This document shows, in pieces, positions 21,370-29,419 of a DNA stretch of 64,000 nt (position 1 is its first letter; each line of letters begins with the position of its first letter). Source of the stretch: an uncultured Chlorobiaceae bacterium (lineage in GTDB: Bacteria > Bacteroidota > Chlorobiia > Chlorobiales > Chlorobiaceae); the NCBI GenBank assembly GCA_903994635.1, contig CAJEXQ010000010.1, forward strand, positions 23,179 through 87,178, given 5' to 3'. The notes beneath the pieces were generated by a model. The model ran no database searches and had not been told where the DNA came from. It was given only the letters and a program-made list of their open reading frames with translations. The translations under genes and the position numbers were made by a program.

Positions 21370-22023
21370 TCAGATGTGGTATTCAATATTATCGATCAAT
21401 CCGGCCTTTATGGCATACATCAGCAGTTCAGGACTGCTTGAGACACCAACTTTTCGGAAAATATTTTTTCGGTGAGTCATCACGGTATGAAAACTGATAC
21501 ATTTTTTTACTGCAATCTCTTTTGTTGACAAACCGCTGGCAATAAGGCGAACAATATCTATTTCTGAAGGGGTCAGCATGGCGGCATCCTCAAAAGGTGC
21601 CTCCTTTTTGAGGAGAATATCCAGAACATCTCCAGAATAGTATTTTTTTCCTTTTAGCGCGGCTTCAATTGCATGAAAAAGCTCATCGCGGTCATCGGTT
21701 TTCAGTAAAATATTTTTTATTCCACAATCGTTAAACTCCTTTATTTTCAGGTGTGTTATTGAGTTTGTCAAGACTACGAATCCTGTCTCAGGATGAATTT
21801 TTTTTAACTCTCCGATATCACTGATTGAATCAAAATCAAAGAGGAGATAATCAGTGATGACAAGCGCAATACTCTCTTTCTGCAAGTATTGCAGCAAGCC
21901 ACTTTTTGTTGAGACTGTGTAAAAAGAACGAAAAAGAGGCGCCAGCATCGAATGCAACGCCTCGTTGGTTAAAAACTGTGTGTCAGCGAGAACAACAGTG
22001 ATGTTTCGGCTTTCGTTCTTCAT
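21370..22023 (-). CDS. NarL/LuxR-family response regulator inside the sulfur operon
   Basis: This 217-residue protein has an N-terminal receiver domain and a C-terminal LuxR helix-turn-helix (LTPSEIDIVRLIASGLSTKEIA, about residues 149-170). The probable phospho-acceptor is Asp58 and the conserved Lys is Lys108. The acidic pair that normally binds Mg2+ near the N-terminus is reduced to one Asp (Asp14 in VLADTQ). Its ATG overlaps the metY stop by 4 bases. No histidine kinase is nearby. A role in sulfur regulation is inferred from position only. Confidence 0.85.
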   Translation of the reverse strand: MKNESRNITVVLADTQFLTNEALHSMLAPLFRSFYTVSTKSGLLQYLQKESIALVITDYLLFDFDSISDIGELKKIHPETGFVVLTNSITHLKIKEFNDCGIKNILLKTDDRDELFHAIEAALKGKKYYSGDVLDILLKKEAPFEDAAMLTPSEIDIVRLIASGLSTKEIAVKKCISFHTVMTHRKNIFRKVGVSSSPELLMYAIKAGLIDNIEYHI

Positions 22024-23327
22024 GCGTTTCCTTTTGATCCCGTCGAAAGAAGCACTTCATCGAGAGCCTCAATCAGGTCATCAGGATGCTCAAGGCCGAT
22101 GGATAGCCGGATAAGATCGCGAGAAAGGCCGCTCTGTAACTGTTGCTCTTCCGTCAACTGGCTGTGCGAGGTGCTTGCCGGATGCAGAATCAGACTCTTG
22201 GCATCACCAACATTGGCCAGGTGCGAAAAAAGTTTGATGTTGTCGATGATCTCCACGGCAGCATTGTAACCACCCTTTACTCCAAAGACAACCATACCGC
22301 CAAACCCGTTCTTCAAATCTTTTGAAGCTTTTGGGTAAGAGGGATCATTTTTCAGACCGGGATAACGAACCCATGTGACTCCGGGATGCTTTGAAAGATG
22401 TTCGGCGACCTTCAGCGCATTTTCTGAATGACGGGCCATCCTTACAGGCAGGGTTTCAATGCCTTGCAGCAATATCCAGGAGTTGTCAGGCGCTATGCAG
22501 GCTCCGAGATTCCTCAGTGGCACGGTACGGAACCTGAGGGCGAATGCGATTGGCGCAAGAGGTTCCGGCAGGTCAATAGCCCAGTGAAGTCCGTGGTAGT
22601 TTTTGTCTGCCTCGGTAAAGAGCGGGTGTCGTCCGCCGTTCCAGTTGAAACGTCCGGCATCAGTAATAATGCCGCCGATTCCTGCACCATGGCCGCCAAG
22701 CCATTTTGTCAGGGAGTTGATCACAATATCAGCTCCAAGTTCTATAGTTTTAAGCAGGTAAGGGGTGGTGAAGGTTGCATCGACAATCAGCGGCAGGCCG
22801 TTGCGGTGCGCAACCTCGGCAATAGCCCTGACATCGGTGTAGTCGAGCACAGGGTTGCCGATAGTTTCAATGAAGAGGGCTCTTGTTTTTTCGGTGATAG
22901 CATGTTCAAAATTGGCAGGATCTTTTGGATCAACAAAGGTGACGTTGATGCCAAGTTTTGGCAAAATGGCATCGAACTGAGTGTAGGTTCCACCATAGAG
23001 GTTGTTGGCGGAAACAATGTTGTCGCCAGCTTCAGCGAGGGTGATGATGGTGTTGAAGATTGCGGCAGTGCCCGATGCAACAGCAACTGAGGCCGCGCCA
23101 CCTTCAAGCTGAGTGACCCGCTGTTCAAGTGTATCGGTAGTCGGGTTCATCAGGCGGGTGTAGATGTTTCCAAGCTCTTTCAGGGCAAAGAGGTTGGCAG
23201 CATGTTCAGTGCTCTTGAAAAGATAGGAGGTGGTGCGGTAGACCGGCACTCCACGAGAGAGTGTTGCGTCAACAGGCTGGCCAGCGTGCAGGGCCAGTGT
23301 TTCAAAGCGGTATTTTGGTGAACTCAT
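22020..23327 (-). CDS. metY: O-acetylhomoserine sulfhydrylase
   Basis: This 435-residue Cys/Met-metabolism PLP enzyme matches O-acetylhomoserine aminocarboxypropyltransferase, which makes homocysteine directly from O-acetylhomoserine and sulfide. The PLP Lys is in NSLTKWLGGHGAGIGG. The length of 430 or more residues separates it from the shorter MetB-type paralogue at 18-19 kb. It is the first enzyme gene of the leftward sulfur run and lies downstream of the candidate cysteine attenuator. Confidence 0.93.
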   Translation of the reverse strand: MSSPKYRFETLALHAGQPVDATLSRGVPVYRTTSYLFKSTEHAANLFALKELGNIYTRLMNPTTDTLEQRVTQLEGGAASVAVASGTAAIFNTIITLAEAGDNIVSANNLYGGTYTQFDAILPKLGINVTFVDPKDPANFEHAITEKTRALFIETIGNPVLDYTDVRAIAEVAHRNGLPLIVDATFTTPYLLKTIELGADIVINSLTKWLGGHGAGIGGIITDAGRFNWNGGRHPLFTEADKNYHGLHWAIDLPEPLAPIAFALRFRTVPLRNLGACIAPDNSWILLQGIETLPVRMARHSENALKVAEHLSKHPGVTWVRYPGLKNDPSYPKASKDLKNGFGGMVVFGVKGGYNAAVEIIDNIKLFSHLANVGDAKSLILHPASTSHSQLTEEQQLQSGLSRDLIRLSIGLEHPDDLIEALDEVLLSTGSKGNA

Positions 23328-23382
23328 CTTGATATGCTCCTTATGTGTTAAGTGTGATAGCGCTCTTGTTGTTTAATTACTT

Positions 23383-23532
23383 TCATTTGCCTGCACCGGT
23401 TTCCCGAAAAGCTTGAAGCGCTATGGCTGCTACGATGCCAGCAAGCAGCACGCTTCGGTTTAACTTGACAATCGGCAAAGGTATTCCCTCGCATGTTACC
23501 GGCTCTCCCTTGGTTGATGATTTTTTTGACAT
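23383..23532 (-). CDS. 49-residue membrane peptide upstream of metY
   Basis: This short ORF runs from an ATG at 23532 to a TGA. It encodes a basic, Ser/Lys-rich N-terminus, one Cys at residue 14 and a single hydrophobic helix at about residues 27-41. From memory it resembles the N-terminal part of DUF4395 membrane proteins, cut after the first helix; that resemblance is weak. It lies between the intrinsic terminator at 23570-23602 and metY and has no clear Shine-Dalgarno sequence. It could be a real small protein or a remnant. Confidence 0.4.
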   Translation of the reverse strand: MSKKSSTKGEPVTCEGIPLPIVKLNRSVLLAGIVAAIALQAFRETGAGK

Positions 23533-23569
23533 GATTATTGTTGTTAACGGTTGATGTCAGGTTATAAAT

Positions 23570-23602
23570 AAAAAAAGCCGGTTCTGAAACTCAGAACCGG
23601 CT
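23570..23602 (-). terminator. Strong intrinsic terminator, probable attenuator of the metY-cysK-cysE-thi run
   Basis: Read on the minus strand, 23602-23591 pairs perfectly with 23587-23576 (12 bp, 3-base loop) and is followed by seven U residues. It lies 36 bases after the stop of the poly-Cys leader ORF and upstream of metY. A six-base CCGGCT at 23670-23665, just after the Cys codons, is complementary to the AGCCGG of the terminator's 5' arm (23602-23597) and could form an antiterminator. Confidence 0.85.
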
Positions 23603-23638
23603 TGCAAGATGCGACTTACCTCATGAATCCATGTGCAG

Positions 23639-23734
23639 TTACAACCTTCCTCCCCATATTCCCGAGCCGGAACAACTTTGCAATTTGCAACAACAGCAGA
23701 CCGCTGTGAGGGTTGTTAAGGAGAACGACTTCAT
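23639..23734 (-). CDS. Cysteine-rich leader peptide (candidate attenuator uORF)
   Basis: This 31-codon ORF starts with ATG at 23734 and encodes MKSFSLTTLTAV, four consecutive Cys codons (TGC TGT TGT TGC, residues 13-16), a fifth Cys at residue 21, and ends in TAA at 23639. It precedes a 12-bp intrinsic terminator and a run of cysteine, methionine and thiazole genes. Amino-acid leader peptides with codon runs for the regulated amino acid are classical attenuators. An in-frame ATG at 23872 exists, but the best promoter candidate would start transcription downstream of it. Confidence 0.65.
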   Translation of the reverse strand: MKSFSLTTLTAVCCCCKLQSCSGSGIWGGRL

Positions 23735-23870
23735 AACTTTTAATTTATTGGTTCCAAATTTATCGACTATAACTTTTTTTTTGATGATTTCCAAAAAAGA
23801 TCTTTTTTTTCGCTTTTCGAAGGAGGTCTGCTCGGCATCGAAGAACGTTTTTCTTCCGGACTGCGACTCC

Positions 23871-23901
23871 ATTATAATGTCTCAAGAGCCCAATTGTTCA
23901 A
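23871..23901 (-). promoter_or_regulatory. Candidate sigma-70 promoter for the leader and sulfur run
   Basis: On the minus strand a perfect TATAAT lies at 23876-23871 with TTGAAC at 23901-23896, separated by 19 bases, slightly longer than optimal. Initiation would fall near 23864, giving about 130 bases of leader before the poly-Cys ORF. It overlaps the last codon of the membrane-protein gene ending at 23898. Confidence 0.35.
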
Positions 23902-24239
23902 TGATTGAAAAGAGCACTTAACACCCATGAAATGGTGCTGATGACTACCGATCCGGCGACTGCCCACCAGAATCCGTCAATGGCGAATCCGCTGACAAGT
24001 GCCGCAGCAAACTGAAGGAGAAGTGCATTGATGACAAAGAGAAAGAGCCCCAGAGTGAGAATGATAAAGGGGAAGGAGAACAAGAGCAGTATGGGTCGGA
24101 CAAGGGTGTTGATCAGGCCGAGCACAAGAGCCACAGCAATTGCTGCACCAAAGCTTTTGATGTGAATACCATCAAGAATATGTGCGGTAGCATAGACCGC
24201 GAGGGCGTTAATCAGCCATTGAATCAGTATGTGCATCAT
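23898..24239 (-). CDS. Small four-helix membrane protein, phage holin 4 superfamily type
   Basis: This protein of about 113 residues has four predicted membrane helices and matches the widespread small membrane family labelled phage holin family 4 (pfam04020-like), with NTLVRPILLLFSFPF as a typical segment. In most bacteria it is a chromosomal gene of unknown role, not a phage gene, and no phage genes are near. ATGs at 24245, 24239 and 24236 are possible; AGGAG at best spacing favours 24239. It sits downstream of radA on the same strand. Confidence 0.75.
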   Translation of the reverse strand: MMHILIQWLINALAVYATAHILDGIHIKSFGAAIAVALVLGLINTLVRPILLLFSFPFIILTLGLFLFVINALLLQFAAALVSGFAIDGFWWAVAGSVVISTISWVLSALFNH

Positions 24240-24310
24240 CGTCATCGTCTCCTGGTTAGCCTGGTGCTTTGATAACTTACCGTAAAATGTAAGAAAGTAA
24301 GTGGTTTTTT

Positions 24311-25678
24311 TCAGATATTTAGTTCCTCAAGGGCATCCCGCAGTGTTCTGCATCCTGCGATGGTTATTGGAAGTTTTTTCAGCGAAGGCTTCAGTTCACG
24401 GGTGTTGGCTTCGGGCAGCACAATGCGCTGGAAGCCGAGATGGGCGGCCTCACGGATGCGCCGCTCGCTGTCGCTGATGGCTCTGAGTTCACCGGCAAGG
24501 CCAATTTCTCCGCAGCAGACCGTTGCGGGGTCGACCGGGCGGTTCATGAGCCCGGAGGCAATGGCTGCGGCTATGGCGAGGTCGGCCGCAGGCTCGGCCA
24601 GTTTGAGCCCTCCTGCTATTTTTACAAAAACGTCCTGCCCCCAGGTTTCGATCTTCAGCCTGTTTTCGAGCACGGCGAGGATAATTGACATTCGTTTCAG
24701 GTCGAAACCGGTGCTGATGCGCTGCGGCATGGAGTAGTTGGTTTTGGAGACCAAAGCCTGTACTTCCACCAGAAGAGCCCTTGTTCCCTCAATGGCGGCA
24801 AGAATTGAGTTGCCTGGCACATCAGTTCTCCGTCCCGAGATAAAGAATTCAGAGGGGTTGCTCACCTCTTCGAGGCCTGTTTCATCCATGCGGAAGACAC
24901 CGATTTCGTTCGTGGAGCCAAAGCGGTTTTTGACTGACCGTATAATGCGGTAGCGTTGATAGCCCTCGCCCTCAAACTGCAAAACAGTATCGACCATGTG
25001 CTCAAGCGCTTTTGGGCCAGCAAGCGCACCCTCTTTGGTGATATGACCGATAATCATCAGAATGACGTTCTGCTGCTTGGCTGCCCGGATAAGCGAGGCG
25101 GCGCACTCCCTTATCTGGGTGATGGTGCCTGCGGAACTCTGGTATTCGTCAGAATGAACGGTTTGAATGGAGTCGATAATGACCAGCGCCGGCTTTTCCC
25201 GTTCAATGAGAACAAGGATGCGTTCGAGGTTCACTTCGGGGACAAGCCAGAGGTTTTCGGCCTTGATGGAGAGCCGCTGGGCCCGTTCGCGTATCTGGTT
25301 TGGTGACTCTTCGCCAGAGATATAGAGCACTTTTGCCGGAGCGAGGCGGGGAGCAAGTTGCAGCATGAGGGTTGATTTGCCGATCCCCGGTTCACCCCCA
25401 ACAAGAACGGCTGATGCCTGCATGAGACCTCCGCCGAGCACCCGGTCGAGCTCGCCCATGCCAGTCATGATCCGCTTGAATTCTGAAGGCACGGCATCAT
25501 GCAGGTTCTGCACGACGGCAACGCCTCCCGATGAGCCTGGGCGCTGTTTTTTTGCTTCTGGCTCGAAATGAGTCTCCTGAAGGGTTCCCCAGCTCTGACA
25601 TTCAAAACATTTCCCCTGATGTTTCAGGGAGACAGCTCCGCAGTTTGAGCAGATATATTTAGTGACAGACTTGGCCAT
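24311..25678 (-). CDS. radA: DNA repair protein RadA
   Basis: This 455-residue RecA-like ATPase processes recombination intermediates and helps branch migration. It has an N-terminal zinc finger (CSNC and CFEC), Walker A GGEPGIGKST, the RadA-specific KNRFGS motif near residue 255 and a C-terminal Lon-like domain. Length and domain order are normal. folD lies 6 bases away, upstream on the same strand. Confidence 0.95.
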   Translation of the reverse strand: MAKSVTKYICSNCGAVSLKHQGKCFECQSWGTLQETHFEPEAKKQRPGSSGGVAVVQNLHDAVPSEFKRIMTGMGELDRVLGGGLMQASAVLVGGEPGIGKSTLMLQLAPRLAPAKVLYISGEESPNQIRERAQRLSIKAENLWLVPEVNLERILVLIEREKPALVIIDSIQTVHSDEYQSSAGTITQIRECAASLIRAAKQQNVILMIIGHITKEGALAGPKALEHMVDTVLQFEGEGYQRYRIIRSVKNRFGSTNEIGVFRMDETGLEEVSNPSEFFISGRRTDVPGNSILAAIEGTRALLVEVQALVSKTNYSMPQRISTGFDLKRMSIILAVLENRLKIETWGQDVFVKIAGGLKLAEPAADLAIAAAIASGLMNRPVDPATVCCGEIGLAGELRAISDSERRIREAAHLGFQRIVLPEANTRELKPSLKKLPITIAGCRTLRDALEELNI

Positions 25679-25684
25679 TCTGCC

Positions 25685-26572
25685 TTACAGTCCGTTCGTG
25701 CGTTGGAATGACTGGAGCGTATTCTTCAGGAGCATGGCAATGGTCATGGGGCCAACGCCACCAGGTACCGGAGTCATGGCCGAAGCAACAGCCGACACCC
25801 CCGCATAATCGACATCTCCGACAAGACGGTAGCCGCTCTTTGTTGAAGCATCCTCAATGCGGTTGATGCCGACATCGATAACGACTGCGCCCGGTTTTAC
25901 CATGTCAGCGGTGATAAAGCCAGCTTTGCCGATGGCGGCAATGAGGATATCGGCCTGCCGGGTATAAAAGGGAATGTTTTTGGTGGCGGAGTGGCAGATG
26001 GTGACGGTGCAGTTGGTGGCTTCGAGCTTTTGGAGCATGAGGTTGGCCATCGGTTTGCCGACAATGTTGCTGCGGCCTACCACAACGCAGTGCTTGCCTT
26101 TGGTCTCAATGCTGTAGCGGCCAAGCAGTTCAAGGATGCCGAAAGGGGTGCAACTGACAAAACATTTGTCGAGGTGCCCCATCACCAGGCGCCCAAGGTT
26201 TTCGGGATGAAATCCGTCAACATCTTTCGATGGATCGATAGCGATGGTGACGGCGAATTCGTCGATCTGCTTTGGAAGTGGCTGCTGCACCAGAATGCCG
26301 TGGACAGCAGGGTCGTTGTTCAGCTCCTGAATGGTCTTGAGCAGATGCTCCTCGGTGGTGTCGGCTGGCATTTCGATGACCGTTGAAATCATGCCGATCT
26401 CTTTGCATGTTTTGGCTTTATTGCGTACATAAACCTGCGATGCGGGATCGTGGCCGACAATGATAACAGTCAGCCCGGGTACTTTTCCGGTTTTTGTTCT
26501 GTAGTTGTCAACGCTCTCCTTGAGCTCGTTTTTCAGGTCAAGCGAGACTTTTTTTCCGTCGATGATAAGCAT
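25685..26572 (-). CDS. folD: Methylenetetrahydrofolate dehydrogenase/cyclohydrolase FolD
   Basis: This bifunctional enzyme of about 295 residues interconverts methylene-, methenyl- and formyl-tetrahydrofolate. Typical segments include VGHDPASQVYVRNKAK, GILVQQPLPKQ, PSKDVDGFHPEN and VVGRSNIVGKP. The frame is open further upstream to 26719, but the extra 49 residues are unlike FolD, so the ATG at 26572 (MLIIDGKKVS) is chosen. The 207-base gap to the divergent gene at 26780 should contain both promoters. Confidence 0.94.
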   Translation of the reverse strand: MLIIDGKKVSLDLKNELKESVDNYRTKTGKVPGLTVIIVGHDPASQVYVRNKAKTCKEIGMISTVIEMPADTTEEHLLKTIQELNNDPAVHGILVQQPLPKQIDEFAVTIAIDPSKDVDGFHPENLGRLVMGHLDKCFVSCTPFGILELLGRYSIETKGKHCVVVGRSNIVGKPMANLMLQKLEATNCTVTICHSATKNIPFYTRQADILIAAIGKAGFITADMVKPGAVVIDVGINRIEDASTKSGYRLVGDVDYAGVSAVASAMTPVPGGVGPMTIAMLLKNTLQSFQRTNGL

Positions 26573-26779
26573 GGTGGTAGGGCTTTGTGGTGTATTCAGG
26601 TTGGTTATTATTTCATCTTCTGAAAAGAGCTGCAATATAGCGATGAAAAATTCATCGAAGCAGCAAATCTCAAAAGAGGACAGGTAATGCGTGTTGCGTT
26701 GAATTTTTTTGTTTACCAAAATATAGCTACTCTGGGGTTTGTCCCTTAATATCGTTTACGACAATTAATAGAACGGTGT

Positions 26780-27352
26780 ATGTCGCTGGTTTCCATTGGT
26801 AGTGTTCTGGTTGAGAAGGATCTTCTGAACTCCTTTTTTTCCTGCGATTTACATGAATGCCGTGGAGCGTGTTGTGTTGAGGGGGAGCTTGGTGCCCCGT
26901 TATCGGCTGCTGAGGCTCTTCAGCTTCATGATTTGCCGGAGGAGCTGCTCAGGATGCTTCCTGAAAAAGGGTTGCGTTATCTCCGGCGACATGGCCCTGT
27001 TGAGGTTTACCAGGGATTTCAATACACGAGAACTATTGAGAATGAGGAGTGTGTTTTCACTGTTGTCCGAGACGGCATCACCTTCTGCGCCATTGAGATT
27101 GCCCGTCAGGAGGGAATTCCGGGGTTAGACAAGCCGATATCCTGCCGATTGTTTCCGATAAGGGTAAGAAAAAAGTTTGGTTTGGATTATCTTGTTTACG
27201 AGCAGCACTCGATGTGTCGTACCGCCAGGAAGGCGGGGCGGGAGTGTAAGGTACAACTTATTGATTATCTCTCTCCCGCTCTTGAGTTACGGTATGGCCG
27301 TGACTGGGTGGCGGAACTGAAAGCTTATGTCGATCTTTCTTCTTCTCACTAA
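26780..27352 (+). CDS. Cys-rich DUF3109 family protein
   Basis: This 190-residue protein belongs to the DUF3109 group common in Bacteroidetes and Chlorobi. Conserved cysteines occur in CDLHECRGACC, in EECVF, in TFCAIE and in ISCRLFPIR, a pattern similar to the YkgJ zinc/iron-chelating family. The function is unknown; a metal or Fe-S site is inferred. Its stop overlaps the rpoN start (shared base 27352), so the two are translationally coupled. Confidence 0.78.
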   Translation: MSLVSIGSVLVEKDLLNSFFSCDLHECRGACCVEGELGAPLSAAEALQLHDLPEELLRMLPEKGLRYLRRHGPVEVYQGFQYTRTIENEECVFTVVRDGITFCAIEIARQEGIPGLDKPISCRLFPIRVRKKFGLDYLVYEQHSMCRTARKAGRECKVQLIDYLSPALELRYGRDWVAELKAYVDLSSSH

Positions 27353-28803
27353 TGGCTGAAATAAGGCTTCAACAAAAGCAGCAACAACAGCTCTCTGTAC
27401 AGCAGATACTCAGCAGTCAGCTTCTGCAGCTTCCGATGCAGAATCTTGAACAGCGGATTTATGATGAGGTGCAGGAGAACCCCCTTCTTGAACTGGTTGA
27501 GGAGCCAGGAGAGAGCTCCATTGATGGTGCAGTGGAGAGGGATCGGTCAGCAGGTGACGACATGTTCGATTCTGTTGACCGATTCAGCAAAAGCTCACTC
27601 AAGGAGCGTTCCGAGGCACCTCCATCCGGAGAAACTTCTGAAGGACGGCTCAATTTCACCCATGAAAGCCCCTCGAAAGAGCGATTTTTTCAGGCGGTTC
27701 AGCACGACAGTTTTCATGAGATGTTGCTGAAACAACTGGCCCTGCATGATGATGTCGGAGAGCGTGAAGTGAATATTGCCATTGAGATTCTCGGTAATCT
27801 TGATGGTGATGGTTATCTTATTGAGGTGTCTGGGGTGATTGTCGACAGTTTGCACCTGCAGGGCCTTGATGTCAGTGAAAGTGAGTTGGAGGTTGTGCTG
27901 CGAAAAATCTACTATCTTGATCCGCCGGGCGTTGCGGTCCGCAATTTGCGCGAACGCCTTATGGTTCAGTTGGAGGTTGCGGCGGATCGGGATCACTCGA
28001 AAACCCTGGAGCTTGCGACAAGAATTTTACGAGACTATTTTGATGATTTTCTGCACAGGCGTTTTGAGCTGCTGCTGAAAAAGCTCGGTGAAGCAAAAGA
28101 GCGGATAGAGGAGGCGGTTTCGGCTATTATTGCCCTTGATCCTCATCCCGGTATCTTTCAGGATGAGGGCGGTCACTACATTACCCCTGACTTTGTGGTT
28201 ACCTACGAAAATGGTGAGTTGACTGCGGCGTTGAATGACCGAAGCTCACTCTCGGTCAAGGTGACTGACCGCTATCAGGAGCTGCTGAAAAACAGGAAAG
28301 CGCCAAAAGAGGAGAAACAGTTTATACGCAAGAACCTTCAGCGGGCTCATGAGTTTACCAATGCCATAGAGACCAGGCGTCAGACGCTTCTCAAGGTTAT
28401 TGAGGCATTGATGAAGCAGCAGTATGCCTTTTTTATCTCGGGCCCAGAATATGTGGTGCCGCTTGGCATGAAAACAGTTGCTGCCGAGACCGGTCTTGAT
28501 ATTTCAACCATCAGCCGGGCGGTTAATGGCAAGTATGTGCAGACCCGTTTTGGTTTGTTTGAATTGAAGTACTTTTTCAGCGTTGGCCTCTCGACTGAGG
28601 AGGGCGATGATCTTTCGAGCAAGATTATCCGGCAGTACATTGCCGGTATGGTCAGGGATGAAGAGCCTGAACACCCATGGAGTGATGACAGTTTGGCTGA
28701 GATGCTGATAAAAAGAGGAGTACATATTGCGCGGAGAACGGTTGCAAAATACCGTGAACAAATGCAAATTCCAGTGGCAAGATTAAGAAAAAAAATATTT
28801 TAA
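27352..28803 (+). CDS. rpoN: RNA polymerase sigma-54 factor RpoN
   Basis: This 483-residue protein has the Gln- and Leu-rich region I (LQQKQQQQLSVQQIL, PMQNLEQRIYDEVQENPLL), an acidic region II, the core-binding region and the C-terminal RpoN box ARRTVAKYRE. Sigma-54 directs transcription from -24/-12 promoters with AAA+ activators, typically for nitrogen fixation in Chlorobi. It starts on the stop of the DUF3109 gene, and hslV follows 3 bases after. Confidence 0.95.
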   Translation: MAEIRLQQKQQQQLSVQQILSSQLLQLPMQNLEQRIYDEVQENPLLELVEEPGESSIDGAVERDRSAGDDMFDSVDRFSKSSLKERSEAPPSGETSEGRLNFTHESPSKERFFQAVQHDSFHEMLLKQLALHDDVGEREVNIAIEILGNLDGDGYLIEVSGVIVDSLHLQGLDVSESELEVVLRKIYYLDPPGVAVRNLRERLMVQLEVAADRDHSKTLELATRILRDYFDDFLHRRFELLLKKLGEAKERIEEAVSAIIALDPHPGIFQDEGGHYITPDFVVTYENGELTAALNDRSSLSVKVTDRYQELLKNRKAPKEEKQFIRKNLQRAHEFTNAIETRRQTLLKVIEALMKQQYAFFISGPEYVVPLGMKTVAAETGLDISTISRAVNGKYVQTRFGLFELKYFFSVGLSTEEGDDLSSKIIRQYIAGMVRDEEPEHPWSDDSLAEMLIKRGVHIARRTVAKYREQMQIPVARLRKKIF

Positions 28804-28806
28804 TTA

Positions 28807-29355
28807 ATGAAAAATACAGTGAAGCCACAGATCCGTTCAACGACGGTTATTGGAGTTTTACGCGACGGCAAGGCTGCGCTCGGAAGTGACGGCCAGATGA
28901 CGCTTGGAAATACGGTCATCAAGCATTCGACCAGGAAAATAAGGAGATTGTACCATGGTAAACTTGTCGCCGGTTTTGCGGGGGCTACGGCAGATGCGGT
29001 GACCTTGCTCGACCGATTTGAGGAGAAGCTTGAGGCTTATAATGGCAAGCTGGATCGTGCGGCGGTTGAACTTGCCAGAGACTGGAGGACGGACAAGTAT
29101 CTTCGCCGTCTTGAGGCGATGCTGGCCATCGTCAGTAATGACAAGGCACTCATTATCTCGGGAACCGGTGATGTGATAGAGCCGGAAGATGGCATTGTAG
29201 CCATTGGCAGCGGGAGTATGTATGCACTGGCAGCAGCCCGCTCACTCATGAAACATACCACTCTTTCCGCAAAGGAGATTGTGCATGAAAGTTTGAAGAT
29301 CGCCGCTGATATCTGTATTTATACCAACGATCATATCATTGTTGAAGAGGTTTGA
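28807..29355 (+). CDS. hslV: ATP-dependent protease subunit HslV
   Basis: This 182-residue proteasome-like peptidase has the catalytic Thr in RSTTVIGV at residue 12. Eleven residues would have to be removed to expose it, whereas E. coli HslV loses only Met. GSDGQMTLG and [14 protein letters not shown] are typical. It works with HslU encoded next. rpoN, hslV and hslU form an apparent operon. Confidence 0.94.
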   Translation: MKNTVKPQIRSTTVIGVLRDGKAALGSDGQMTLGNTVIKHSTRKIRRLYHGKLVAGFAGATADAVTLLDRFEEKLEAYNGKLDRAAVELARDWRTDKYLRRLEAMLAIVSNDKALIISGTGDVIEPEDGIVAIGSGSMYALAAARSLMKHTTLSAKEIVHESLKIAADICIYTNDHIIVEEV

Positions 29356-29419
29356 GCGCAGAGGTATCGGCAATTTTGCAGGGCAGTTAAGTTTTTTTGA
29401 AATCTACAATTTATCGCAT

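Noticed and set aside
23639..23872. 77-residue protein starting at the upstream ATG 23872
   Set aside because: The N-terminal part is low-complexity and Lys-rich, and the only good promoter candidate would initiate after this ATG.
23605..23900. SAM (S-box) or SAH riboswitch upstream of metY
   Set aside because: The conserved S-box and SAH core elements are absent; the leader ORF with terminator explains the region better.
23898..24239. Prophage indicated by the holin-like protein
   Set aside because: The family is a common chromosomal membrane protein and no phage genes surround it.
25685..26719. Longer FolD start at 26719
   Set aside because: The extra 49 residues have no similarity to FolD and occupy the divergent promoter region.
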